DNA of 64,000 nt. It comes from VAXT01 sp963774625 (GTDB taxonomy: Bacteria > Actinomycetota > Thermoleophilia > Gaiellales > Gaiellaceae). How positions within the stretch are numbered: the stretch's first letter is position 1; every line of letters begins with the position of its first letter. Below, piece after piece: positions 25,738 to 33,402 of the stretch. The notes under the pieces were generated by a model. It did no database searches, was not told the origin of the DNA, and worked only from the letters and a program-made list of their open reading frames with translations. Location of the stretch: positions 62,001 to 126,000 of the forward strand of contig CAVZFQ010000015.1 in NCBI GenBank assembly GCA_963774625.1. The letters are read 5' to 3'. The position numbers were made by a program, and so were the translations under genes.

Positions 25738-26054
25738 GCCACGACCGTCTTCATCGTGTCCGAGAACTGTTTCCACTCACCTCGTTCCTTCGCGAGCTCG
25801 GTGCGGCCTCGCTTCGTAAGGCGGTACATCCGCCGGCGTCTCCCCGCGGCGACGATCCAGTTGCTCGAGAGCAGCCCGGCCGACTCGAGCCGGTAGAGCG
25901 CCGGGTACACGGTGCCTTCGGCGAGGTCGAACGCCCCTTCGCTCCGGCCGCGGATCTCGTCGATCAGCGCATACCCGTACGCCGGGCCTTCGGCGAGGGC
26001 GGCGAGCAGGACGAGATCCAGGTGACCCTTGAGCGCATCGACGGGCACGCGCAC
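25734..26054 (-). CDS. PadR-family transcriptional regulator
   Basis: A 106-residue winged-helix repressor. LKGHLDLVLLAALAEGPAYG YALIDEIRGRSEG-type sequence (residues 8-40) forms the HTH, followed by LAEGTVYPALYRLESAGLLS and RMYRLTKRGRTELAKERGEW, all typical of PadR with a shortened C-terminal dimer helix. It probably controls its own operon through the 21-bp palindrome only four bases upstream. It is translationally coupled to the HAAS membrane protein. Confidence 0.9.
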   Translation of the reverse strand: MRVPVDALKGHLDLVLLAALAEGPAYGYALIDEIRGRSEGAFDLAEGTVYPALYRLESAGLLSSNWIVAAGRRRRMYRLTKRGRTELAKERGEWKQFSDTMKTVVA

Positions 26055-26057
26055 ACA

Positions 26058-26078
26058 ATACCTAGAAGTTCTAGGTAT
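26058..26078. promoter_or_regulatory. Perfect 21-bp PadR-type operator
   Basis: ATACCTAGAA (26058-26067) and TTCTAGGTAT (26069-26078) are exact inverted halves around a single G. It lies immediately before the PadR start, so bound repressor would block either initiation or early transcription. Autoregulation is the expected use. Confidence 0.75.
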
Positions 26079-26342
26079 GGCAATTCAGATCGTGACAATA
26101 AGTGAGAGGAGCAGCGAGACGAACAAGCAGCCCCGGGGGAACAGCCGCAGACGTTTGACCTGCCCGCCCCGATAACTGCGTGGGCTGAAGAGCCCATGTG
26201 CCCGCCTCGCTGGCCGCCTCCTCTCACCGGCGCCTGCGGGACCCCTTTTCCGCAGCGCTCCGCCCTACGATCCCCGCAACCCTCCCCGTCGAAACCGAGT
26301 GTTAGCGACTGCACACCGATCTACACAGTCGGCTCAAATGGC
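26079..26342. other. 264-bp non-coding stretch with hairpins
   Basis: No credible gene is seen. On the + strand, TGGGCT-GAAG-AGCCCA (26181-26196) is a perfect hairpin with a GNRA-like tetraloop; other short GC inverted repeats flank it. It lies downstream of the B12 operon's last gene and upstream of PadR. It could hold terminators, a promoter or a small RNA; I cannot assign a family. Confidence 0.3.
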
Positions 26343-27065
26343 TCAGGTCTTCGTCGCCTCGTCGAGGGCGGGCTCGAGCCAGTCGATCGCCGCCTGCAAC
26401 GCCTCCGGGTCGCTCGACTTGACGACGACCTCGACGGTTGCGCCCTCGGCATGGAACTTCGGGTACGAGCCGACGAGGACCCCGGGGTAGCGGTCGCCCA
26501 TGGCCTCGAGGACGCCGACGATGCGCGCCTCCGTCGTCTCGTACGTGCGGCGCCAGGATGAGATCGGCCGCTCGGTTCGCAGCTCGCCGACGATCACGTG
26601 GAACATGGCCTTCATCTCTGCCGGCAGGCCGGGAAGGACGTAGACGTTCTGGATCACGAAGCCGGGGGCGCCGCCGAGCGGGTTCTCGATCGGACGCGCG
26701 CCTGTCGGCAGCTGGGCCCAGCGGGCCGCGTACTCGCGGTCGGCGGGAAAGCGCATGCGCAGGCGCTCGGCCAGATCGACGACCTCGGCCTGCTGCGCCT
26801 CGAAGGCGGCCGAGATGCCCTCGCGAGTGACGTCGTCCGGCGTCCCGCCGAGCCCGCCCGTGACGATCATGTACTCGGCGTTCGGCGCCTCGGTGCGGAC
26901 GAAGTCGCCGATGCGCTCGATGTCGTCGGGAAGCACGGCCATCAGGGTGACCGAGATGCCGAGCTCCTCCAGCTCTTGCCCCAGCCACGCGGCGTTCGTG
27001 TTGATCGTGTCGCCGGAGAGGAGCTCGTTGCCGATGGAGACAAGCGAGGCGGTGACGCGCGCCAC
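26343..27065 (-). CDS. CinA N-terminal / MoaB-Mog-like domain protein
   Basis: A 240-residue protein consisting of the MoCF-biosynthesis-like domain of CinA (ASLVSIGNELLSGDTINTNA, AEYMIVTGGLGGTPDDVTRE, VYVLPGLPAEMKAMFHVIVG) plus the small KH-like domain. The C-terminal NMN deamidase domain of full CinA is absent. In CinA this part hydrolyses ADP-ribose and related dinucleotides. It lies nine bases after the toroid protein gene, the last member of the cobalamin-riboswitch operon. Whether it has any B12 role is unknown. Confidence 0.85.
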   Translation of the reverse strand: MARVTASLVSIGNELLSGDTINTNAAWLGQELEELGISVTLMAVLPDDIERIGDFVRTEAPNAEYMIVTGGLGGTPDDVTREGISAAFEAQQAEVVDLAERLRMRFPADREYAARWAQLPTGARPIENPLGGAPGFVIQNVYVLPGLPAEMKAMFHVIVGELRTERPISSWRRTYETTEARIVGVLEAMGDRYPGVLVGSYPKFHAEGATVEVVVKSSDPEALQAAIDWLEPALDEATKT

Positions 27066-27074
27066 GCGCCGATC

Positions 27075-27881
27075 CTAAGGCAGCGGCTTCCTCGCGATGG
27101 CCATGTCGACCTGAGCGGTGACCCAGACCGGGGTGATGGCGTAGCGGCGGGAGTAGCGGTAGCTGCCGTCGGGCCGGCGGAGCGCCGCGAGGTAGCGGAA
27201 GGCGGCACGGCCGGGCGCGACGTTGGCGGCCACGAACGCCTGGATCGCCCACGCGGTCGACTGGGCGTCGGATCCGCGACCCGGGACGAGCGGAAAACCG
27301 CCGTCGCGTCCCTGCAGCTTGCGTAGGTAGCGGAGCGCTCGCCCGATCGACCGTGCCCGCGCCGAGACGCCCGCGGCCCGGAGTGCCTGGACGGCGGCAG
27401 CGGTGTCGTTGGAGTCCGCCAGGCCGCGCGGGTACCACGACCAGCCGCCGCTCGGCCGCTGCTGGCGAAGGAGGTAGCGAACGCTCGTCCCGGCGGGTCG
27501 TCCCGTCGCCCGCAGGGCCAGCACGCCCCAGATCGTCGAGTTGACGAGCGTGCCGATCCTTCCATCCGCTCGCCGGAGGTCTTCGAGTTGCTGGACAAGG
27601 GCGCGCGTGTCCTCGCCCAGGGCGTGGAGAGCCAGGATCCTCAGCGCGAGATCGGTCGCCTGCGGGTACGGCTTGCCCACCAGGTACGGGGCCGCCGACT
27701 GCGGGGGACGACCCGTAGCCGCGAGGGCGAGCACGGCCCAGGCGGTCAGGCTCGGGTCGGATTGGCCACCGGGCTCGGCGAAGCCGCCGTCGGGCTGCTG
27801 GCGCGAAAGCAGGTACTGGCTCGTCCCGGCCGCCGGCGCGACGAGGACGAGGGCAGCCAGGAGGGCGACCGCGACCTTCAC
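27075..27881 (-). CDS. Exported alpha/alpha-toroid protein, intrinsic-factor-like
   Basis: 268 residues from GTG 27881, with a signal peptide (VKVAVALLAALVLVAPAAGT). The mature part is a run of prenyltransferase/terpene-cyclase-like helical repeats marked by QQPDGGFAE, QRPSGGWSWYPRG, QGRDGGFPLVPGR and RRPDGSYRYSR turns. The same alpha6-alpha6 barrel is the large domain of intrinsic factor and transcobalamin, whose other half is the DUF4430-type beta domain. Here DUF4430 proteins are in the same cobalamin-riboswitch operon, so I infer an extracellular B12-capture role. GTGA overlaps the ECF S-component stop. Confidence 0.75.
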   Translation of the reverse strand: MKVAVALLAALVLVAPAAGTSQYLLSRQQPDGGFAEPGGQSDPSLTAWAVLALAATGRPPQSAAPYLVGKPYPQATDLALRILALHALGEDTRALVQQLEDLRRADGRIGTLVNSTIWGVLALRATGRPAGTSVRYLLRQQRPSGGWSWYPRGLADSNDTAAAVQALRAAGVSARARSIGRALRYLRKLQGRDGGFPLVPGRGSDAQSTAWAIQAFVAANVAPGRAAFRYLAALRRPDGSYRYSRRYAITPVWVTAQVDMAIARKPLP

Positions 27882-28552
27882 GCCCACACCACCTCGGTGC
27901 GGAGACGCCGGCCGTACCGCTCCAGCAGCCGGCGTAACTCGGGGCCTATGGCAAGCGCGATCACCACGTTGCCGATGGCATGGGCGGCCGAGAACCACAC
28001 GCCGCGCCCGAACACGACGATCAAGGCTTCCCAAGTGTGCGGGAAGAAGCTGAGCCAGAGCCAGAGATCCATCAGCGAGCTGAAGGCGAAGCCGAGGACG
28101 AAGCAGATCGCGGCGAAGGCGACACGGTGGCGGATCAGCGAACGCAGCGCTGCGCCGGCGAGGCCGCAGGCCCCCCAGCCGAGCATCTGCCACGGCGTCC
28201 ACGGCCCCTGGCCCAGGAAGAGGTTCGAGACGAGGGCGGCAAGGGCTCCCGTCGCGAAGCCGGCCCGCGCCCCGAGCGCCGCACCCGCCGCGACCGCGAT
28301 TACGGTCACGGGTTGCACTCCGGGAACGGCGGCGAGCAGGACCCGTCCCGCGGCAGCAACTGCGGCCAGCGTCGCGACCAGGGTCACCTCGCGCGCCGCT
28401 CCGGGGCCGGCCTCGATCCACGAGACGCCGGCTACGAGCAGCGCGGCGGCGAGCAGGAGCAGTGGGAGGGCAGCTTCGTCGGGAGCTATGGCGGTCCAGG
28501 CCGCGGCGCTCGCCGCGGCGACCAACGCGCCCAGTGCCGCGAGCCTAGGCAA
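27878..28552 (-). CDS. ECF transporter S component, probably for cobalamin
   Basis: A 224-residue integral membrane protein with about six or seven helices. The segment QPVTVIAVAAGAALGARAGF ATGALAALVSNLF-type Gly/Ala-rich helix pair, followed by GQGPWTPWQMLGWGACGLAG, is typical of S components. It should bind the substrate and sit on EcfT/EcfA. The family alone does not fix the substrate; the cobalamin riboswitch upstream and the DUF4430 partners point to vitamin B12 or a precursor. TTG 28552 overlaps the EcfA stop by eight bases. Confidence 0.8.
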   Translation of the reverse strand: MPRLAALGALVAAASAAAWTAIAPDEAALPLLLLAAALLVAGVSWIEAGPGAAREVTLVATLAAVAAAGRVLLAAVPGVQPVTVIAVAAGAALGARAGFATGALAALVSNLFLGQGPWTPWQMLGWGACGLAGAALRSLIRHRVAFAAICFVLGFAFSSLMDLWLWLSFFPHTWEALIVVFGRGVWFSAAHAIGNVVIALAIGPELRRLLERYGRRLRTEVVWA

Positions 28553-29895
28553 GCGCGGGCTCCCGCATTCCCAGCGGCACGACGCGATCGGCGACGTCGC
28601 CTGCGAAGACCAGGTCGTGAGTCACGACGAGAGTGGCACGGCGGTCGGCCTCCGCGCGCAGGAGCCGTGCGAGCTCGCTCTTGCGCACCGGGTCGATCCC
28701 GCGGGTCGGCTCGTCGAGCACGAGTACGTCCGGGCTCGGTGACGAGAACGGCGGCGAGCGCCAGGCGCTCCCGCTCCCCGCTCGACAGGTCACGTGGGTG
28801 GCGGTGCTCCAGACCTGCGAGATCGACGGCGGCGAGCGCCCGCCGCGCGCGAGCCAGGTCGCCCCCGACGGCAAGCGCCACCTCTTCTTCGGCGCGCTCC
28901 CGGATCAGGTACCGGCCTGGATCCTGGGAGAGGTAAGCGACGCGGCCGAGCCTCTCGACCCGGCCCGCCCCGGGCTCCAGCAAGCCCGCGACGATCTTGG
29001 CGAGCGTCGTCTTGCCGATCCCGTTCGGACCGGTCAGCGCCACGATCTCACCGCGCCGCAACTCCAGCGACGTGCCGTCGAGCACGGGTCGCTCGCCGTA
29101 TGCGAACGAAACGTCGCGAACGCGGCAGAGGATTTCGCCGCCGACCGGGTCGCAGCCGGGCTCCACAGGCTGCCTGGGCAGATATGCGGGGCGGTGCTCG
29201 AACAGCCATTCGAGTGCCTCCGCCCTCGGGGCGTCCAGCAGAAGGCGCCCCTGCTCGACGAAGAGAACGCGCTCGCAGCGCTCGAGGGGCAAGGACGGGC
29301 GCTGCTCGGAGATGACGACTGCCGCTCCGCTCTCCAGCGCCAGGTCGAGGATCGCCTCGGCGCCTTCGGGGTCGAGCTGCGAGGTCGGCTCGTCGAGTAG
29401 CAGGAGCTGTGGCCTGAGCGCGAACGCCGACGCCAGGCACACCCGCTGCAGCTCGCCGGCCGAGAGGGTGTCGATGCGGCGCGACGCGAGGTGCTGCGCA
29501 CCGACGGTGGCGAGCGCTGCATGGGCCTGCGGGAGGATCTCCGCCGGGGGCGTGCCGAGGTTCTCCAGGCCGAACGCCACCTCGTGCTCGACCCGGTCGA
29601 GGACGACCTGATCCTCCGGGTCCTGGAACAGCGTCGCCACCGTGCCGGCGAGCTCGGCGGGCCGCTCCAGGCGCGTGTCGCGGCCGGCCACCTCCACCTG
29701 GCCGGCGAAACGGCCGCCGTGGAAGTGCGGGACGAGGCCGGAGAGCGCCCGTAGGAGCGTCGACTTCCCGGAGCCAGAGGGGCCCAGGAGGGCGACGACG
29801 TCGCCCGGCTCGAGCTCGAGCGACACCGCATCGAGCGCGGGCACGGCCCCGTCGGGATAGGTGAAGCTGACCGCGCTGACCCGGGCTAGAGCCAT
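28545..29895 (-). CDS. ecfA: Double ECF ATPase (EcfA-EcfA' fusion), one frameshift
   Basis: One polypeptide of about 450 residues with two ABC ATPase domains. The first has Walker A GPSGSGKST (38-46), signature LSAGELQR and LLLLDEPTSQLD. The second has Walker A GPNGIGKTT, signature LSSGERER and VLVLDEPTRGIDP. Near 28738 the frame shifts by one base just before the second Walker B; the correct ending (HDLVFAGDVADRVVPLGMRE) is in the next frame. The fused pair powers the ECF transporter together with EcfT and the S component. Start ATG 29895 overlaps the EcfT stop. Confidence 0.85.
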
Positions 29896-30584
29896 AGCGC
29901 CCCGATCAAAACGATTGCCGGAGCGACGGCGAGCGCTGCATGATCGATGCGTGTCCACGGTGGCCGCGGCGTTCGAGTTCGCCCCGGGCGTCCGTAGCCT
30001 CGAGCCTCCATCGCCTCGGCGAGGTTGAGCCCGCGCTCGAGGGAGTTCGCGACGAGCGGAGACAGCAGCCGCGCACGCGACCACAGGCCGCGAACCTCGA
30101 CTCCGCGGCCGCGAAGGGCCTCGACCAGCCCGCGCACGTCGCGCTCGAGCGTCGGCACGAGCCGGGTGGCCAGGCCCACCGCGAGCACGGAGCGGCGGGC
30201 GAACCCGGCAGCCTGGATCAGCCGGTCGTGGTCGAGTAGCAACGCGTACGCCGAGAAGGCGAGCGCGACGGCGGCGAGACGGACTGCCTGGAAGAGCGCC
30301 ACCTCGAGCTCCTCGCCCGTGACGTCGAGCTGCCCGAAGACCGGCAGGTCAGGCCCCGTCCAGATGACGTGCGTGCCGAGATGCTGCACGAGCGGGGAGA
30401 CGAGGAAGACCATCAGCGCCGTGCTGAGCGCGCCGGCGATGTACGGCCACCGGCGGCCGCGAGGAGCGCGCATGCAGACCCCGAGCAGGACGATCGCGAG
30501 CACTGCGACTGACGCCGTGCGATCCGCGAGCAGCGCGGCGATCGCGGTGGCGGCAAGCAGAGCTGCGGCAGGGCCGGGGCTCAC
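29886..30584 (-). CDS. ecfT: ECF transporter transmembrane subunit EcfT
   Basis: A 232-residue membrane protein with several hydrophobic helices in the N-terminal two-thirds. The two coupling-helix Ala-Arg-Gly motifs that dock onto the ATPases are visible: VEALRGRGVEVRG and EAMEARGYGRPG. GTG 30584 overlaps the stop of the DUF4430 lipoprotein gene (GTGA). A final hydrophobic segment (ALAVAPAIVLIGALWL) ends the protein. It connects the S component to the double ATPase. Confidence 0.87.
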   Translation of the reverse strand: MSPGPAAALLAATAIAALLADRTASVAVLAIVLLGVCMRAPRGRRWPYIAGALSTALMVFLVSPLVQHLGTHVIWTGPDLPVFGQLDVTGEELEVALFQAVRLAAVALAFSAYALLLDHDRLIQAAGFARRSVLAVGLATRLVPTLERDVRGLVEALRGRGVEVRGLWSRARLLSPLVANSLERGLNLAEAMEARGYGRPGRTRTPRPPWTRIDHAALAVAPAIVLIGALWL

Positions 30585-31342
30585 CCGCGCACCTCGTACC
30601 GGAACCGGTAGCGATCGGGATCGCGTGCCAGCGCTTCGGCATCGCCGGAGAAGACGAACCTCACGGGCGCGCCCGGCTCGCCGGCTCCGCTCCGAGGGGT
30701 GGCCCTGAAGCTTCCGCCGGTCTTCGCGGCGACGAGGAACAGATGGGCATCGGGCGGGGCCGGAACGGTCGCAGGCGCCACCGAGCTCGCTCCCAGGAGG
30801 CGGCCGATCGCTGCCGCCCCGCTCCTCGCACCCGTGACGTAGCGAACGGAGACCGGCCTCGTCTGCCCGCCGAACCCGTGCAGGAACGGCTCCGGGAAGG
30901 CCCCGACGACGACCGGCTCGCGCATCCGCGTCCGCCAGCTGCGGAGATCCCACCACTCCACGTCGCCGTCCCGCAACTCGTAGTCGGCGGCGCTCCGGTC
31001 GCCCTCGAAGCCGTTGATGAAGAAGAACCAGTCCCGCCGCTTGCCGAGATCGCCCTCGACGCCTTCGATCGACTGGACGAAGCGACCGCCGTAGCGGGTC
31101 TCGATGTCGGCCTCGCGATCGAGGGCCTGCATCGCCGTTAGCCCGGCCGGGACGGTCGCGACCAGCACGACTTCACGGCCCCGGTCACGCGTGATCCAGA
31201 GCGAGGCCGTCCCGGTCCCCGCCGGCTCGGAACCGCAGCCGACGAGGACGAGGACGGCACAAACTGCGCCTAGCGCAGCGCGTTGGATCGGACGGCTCCC
31301 GTCCGTTCCGCCCGCACCAGCGTGCGGTGCTTGCCGATGCAC
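30581..31342 (-). CDS. DUF4430 lipoprotein, putative B12 capture
   Basis: About 253 residues. The N-terminus contains a lipoprotein signal (ALGAVCAVLVLVGC, lipobox LVGC). A DUF4430-like domain follows, with DWFFFINGFEGDRSAADYEL and RDGDVEWWDLRSW, the WxFxVNG and DGD pattern shared with the beta domain of transcobalamin/intrinsic factor. A second ~100-residue domain (VRYVTGARSGAAAIGRLLG onward) follows. GTG 31342 is the only in-frame start before the signal, but it overlaps the upstream gene in another frame by 73 bases. If no frameshift is assumed, the two DUF4430 genes would read as one ORF with an internal lipobox, which is unlikely. Confidence 0.7.
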   Translation of the reverse strand: MHRQAPHAGAGGTDGSRPIQRAALGAVCAVLVLVGCGSEPAGTGTASLWITRDRGREVVLVATVPAGLTAMQALDREADIETRYGGRFVQSIEGVEGDLGKRRDWFFFINGFEGDRSAADYELRDGDVEWWDLRSWRTRMREPVVVGAFPEPFLHGFGGQTRPVSVRYVTGARSGAAAIGRLLGASSVAPATVPAPPDAHLFLVAAKTGGSFRATPRSGAGEPGAPVRFVFSGDAEALARDPDRYRFRYEVRG

Positions 31343-31873
31343 GCGTTTCCGTTCGCGGGTCGCGCGACGACGCCCGTCGACGATGAGGACGGCACCCGCC
31401 GCCGCGGTCGACGTGCCCGCGTCAGTTTGCGCCAGCACCGAGTAGCAGTTGCGCTTCCGCTGCCGGCGAAGCACGAGCGTCTGTGAGCCGCCGGATGGGC
31501 CGAACGTGTTCCAGTACCAGAGCACGATGTCGCCGTCCTTCAGGACGACGGTATCGGCGCCGACGCCTGGGTCCTTACCGTTGACCTTGTAGCTCCAGCC
31601 GTTCGAGCCCTCGCTCTTGTAACGGCCGATCTGGTCGACGAACGGGCCGAACGAGAACTGCGTGACGTGGTAGTAGAACTCGCCACGGGCGCTGGCCGCG
31701 TCGAGTGTGTCCAATGCGCTCGTGCCGGGCGTCGTGAGCGTCGGCTCGGCCGAGCCGTAGATCGTCTGCGTCTTGCCTTCGACGCGAACTTTGACGTTGA
31801 CGCCGAGGGCGGCCTCCGCGAGCACCGCGAAGAGGGCGGCCAGGACCGCCAGGATCATGAGTCGTCGGAACAC
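31270..31873 (-). CDS. Exported DUF4430 protein, first gene after B12 riboswitch, one frameshift
   Basis: GTG 31873 has AAGGAGG four bases upstream and begins a signal peptide (VFRRLMILAVLAALFAVLAE). The mature domain is DUF4430: GWSYKVNGKDPGVGADTVVL followed by KDGDIVLWYWNTFG. The C-terminal tail has CYSVLAQTDAGTSTAAAGAV. Near 31353 one extra base changes frame; the corrected end reads GNACIGKHRTLVRAERTGAV and stops at 31272-31270. It is the first gene behind the cobalamin riboswitch, as expected for an extracytoplasmic B12-binding or -handling protein. Its exact biochemical role is inferred from the fold and context. Confidence 0.75.
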
Positions 31874-31907
31874 GAATCCTCCTTCCGCGAGGGGTTCGGG
31901 TTGCCGG

Positions 31908-32052
31908 CAGGCGGTAGGTCTTCTGACTCGGGGCTCCCCCCACGCCGCCTTCCCGGCCCGTGGGCCAGTGGCTTCTCGGCGAGGAGCAACTCCCCTTACA
32001 GCGGCGGGACCGTCCCGGATTCGCACCGGATTCCCTGACCGCGTGCCGTTTC
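31908..32052 (-). promoter_or_regulatory. Cobalamin (B12) riboswitch
   Basis: On the minus strand the leader shows GGGAATCCGGTGCGAATCC, a GACGGTCCCGCCGCTGTAA core, the B12-box region GCCACTGG (around 31965-31972) and the closing GAGTCAGAAGACCTACCGCC. These are the hallmark conserved blocks of the cobalamin riboswitch. The expression platform (about 31874-31907) contains the AAGGAGG of the first DUF4430 gene, so translation-level control is likely, with the operon shut off when cobalamin is plentiful. Confidence 0.95.
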
Positions 32053-32077
32053 GAGGGCGAGCCTATCATGGCCCTTC

Positions 32078-32488
32078 GTGGCCTTTCCGCGCGCGCTCAG
32101 CCTGTGGCTACCGGTCGTCGCGTGGGCGGGGCTGATCTTCGCGCTGTCCTCGATTCCCGACCTCGGCACGGGCCTCGGGACGTGGGACCTCGTGCTCCGG
32201 AAGCTGGCTCACGCGGCCGAGTTCGCGGTGCTCGGGTTCCTGCTACTGCGCGCTCTCGGCCGTGAGTCGGCGGCGCTCGCCGTCGGAATCGCGTACGCGG
32301 CCAGCGACGAGCTGCATCAACACTTTGTGCCAGGGCGCCAGGGATCGCCGCTCGACGTCCTCCTGGACTCAGTCGGAGTCGCCGCCGGCGTCATAGCCTT
32401 CAAAGCCCTGTCCACCCGAGACCGATTTCTGTGGATCCAACCCCGCGCCCTGGGGAAAACCCCCTCCAAGCCGCGAAACCCCACCTAG
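32078..32488 (+). CDS. VanZ-like membrane protein
   Basis: A 136-residue VanZ-family protein with four predicted helices. The family signature is present: LVLRKLAHAAEFAVLGFLLL and AASDELHQHFVPGRQGSPLD followed by VLLDSVGVAAG. VanZ proteins accompany some glycopeptide resistance loci, but most relatives have no known role. GTG 32078 lies 25 bases from the divergent B12 riboswitch, so the promoters share this gap. A small hairpin follows its stop. Confidence 0.85.
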   Translation: MAFPRALSLWLPVVAWAGLIFALSSIPDLGTGLGTWDLVLRKLAHAAEFAVLGFLLLRALGRESAALAVGIAYAASDELHQHFVPGRQGSPLDVLLDSVGVAAGVIAFKALSTRDRFLWIQPRALGKTPSKPRNPT

Positions 32489-32504
32489 TCGGGGTCAGAC
32501 CCGA
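32489..32504. terminator. Short GC hairpin after VanZ
   Basis: TCGGG (32489-32493) pairs with CCCGA (32500-32504) around GTCAGA. It overlaps the end of the VanZ gene. It may be a weak terminator or a copy of a REP-like GGGGTCAGACCC element. Confidence 0.35.
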
Positions 32505-32599
32505 GGCAGGGAAATGCGCCGCTTTGTGACGAAAGTGCGCTTTGGATCTGGATCGACCGGGCCGAAACGGCCTTGGGGGCTGTGCCTACAATCTGGGGC

Positions 32600-32821
32600 G
32601 TGAAAGAGAACGAAGTCGGCGACCGCCAGCTCGACGCACTCCTCGAGCGCCTCGACCGCCTGCACGCCGAGCTTGCTCGCCTGAACCGCCGCCTCGATGC
32701 AGGCGAGCACCTTGCTCCGGTCGTCCGCGAGCTCGCCGTGCTGAACGACTCGTTGCAGGCGCTCGCCTACGCAGCACTCGGCCAGCAAGGCCCGCAGGTC
32801 CGCCGCCGCCGCACCGGCTAG
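32600..32821 (+). CDS. 73-residue helical (coiled-coil) protein
   Basis: Starting at GTG 32600, VKENEVGDRQLDALLERLDR continues into LHAELARLNRRLDAG and LAPVVRELAVLNDSLQALAY: amphipathic, heptad-like helices with a basic C-terminus. It is soluble, with no recognisable domain. It is three bases before the next gene, so the two may be co-transcribed. Function unknown. Confidence 0.5.
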   Translation: MKENEVGDRQLDALLERLDRLHAELARLNRRLDAGEHLAPVVRELAVLNDSLQALAYAALGQQGPQVRRRRTG

Positions 32822-32823
32822 CC

Positions 32824-33402
32824 GTGAGCCGGACGGGAGTGATGGTCGGCTCGACGACCGCAGTCGCGCTCATCCTGTTCGGCGCAGCGTTCCTCGTATA
32901 CGGCAACGAGGACGAGCCGGCGGCGCCCGCCGCGCGGGTGCTCGTGGATCCCCTCGCCGGAACCGTGCAAGGGGTCAAGCTCGGAGACAGCGAGGACGCA
33001 GTCGTCGCCCGCCTAGGCAATGCGCCGCTATGGAACGGGGATCAGCCGGTTGCGCCCCTCGACGAGAACTGGGATGAGATCGGCCCGCCCAGCGTCATGA
33101 CCATCACGCGCACCTACAACGTCCTCCGGTATCCCCATACCTCGGTCGAGCTCGAGGACAATCGCGTGATTGCGATCATCACCGCGGAAGAGGGCGCGGC
33201 GACGCCGACGGGAATCGGCGTCGGCGACGACCTCGGTTCCGTGCGCGCGGCGTACCCCGCCCTTCGATGCTGGGACGCACCACACGCAGGCGGACACGGC
33301 ACGTACCCCGTCTGCAGCGGGCGACTCGATTCGGGCCGGTGGCTCTGGTTCGGGCAGGACCCGATTCGAAGCATCACGCTCGCCTCCCGACGACTGGGTT
33401 AG
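32824..33402 (+). CDS. Uncharacterised membrane-anchored extracellular protein
   Basis: 192 residues from GTG 32824. A single N-terminal hydrophobic anchor (VMVGSTTAVALILFGAAFLV) is followed by a roughly 155-residue extracytoplasmic domain with VQGVKLGDSEDAVVARLGNA and GIGVGDDLGSVRAAYPALRC. These two GxxLGDSxxxVxxxxG-like repeats resemble BLIP/SmpA-type modules seen in secreted actinobacterial proteins. I do not recognise a specific family. It is convergent with the sugar dehydrogenase gene, overlapping by four bases. Confidence 0.6.
   Translation: MSRTGVMVGSTTAVALILFGAAFLVYGNEDEPAAPAARVLVDPLAGTVQGVKLGDSEDAVVARLGNAPLWNGDQPVAPLDENWDEIGPPSVMTITRTYNVLRYPHTSVELEDNRVIAIITAEEGAATPTGIGVGDDLGSVRAAYPALRCWDAPHAGGHGTYPVCSGRLDSGRWLWFGQDPIRSITLASRRLG

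Noticed and set aside
30581..32026. A single 481-residue protein with two DUF4430 domains
   Set aside because: It would start inside the riboswitch and contain an internal lipoprotein signal. The other frame supplies the expected end of the first protein, so two genes with a one-base error fit better.
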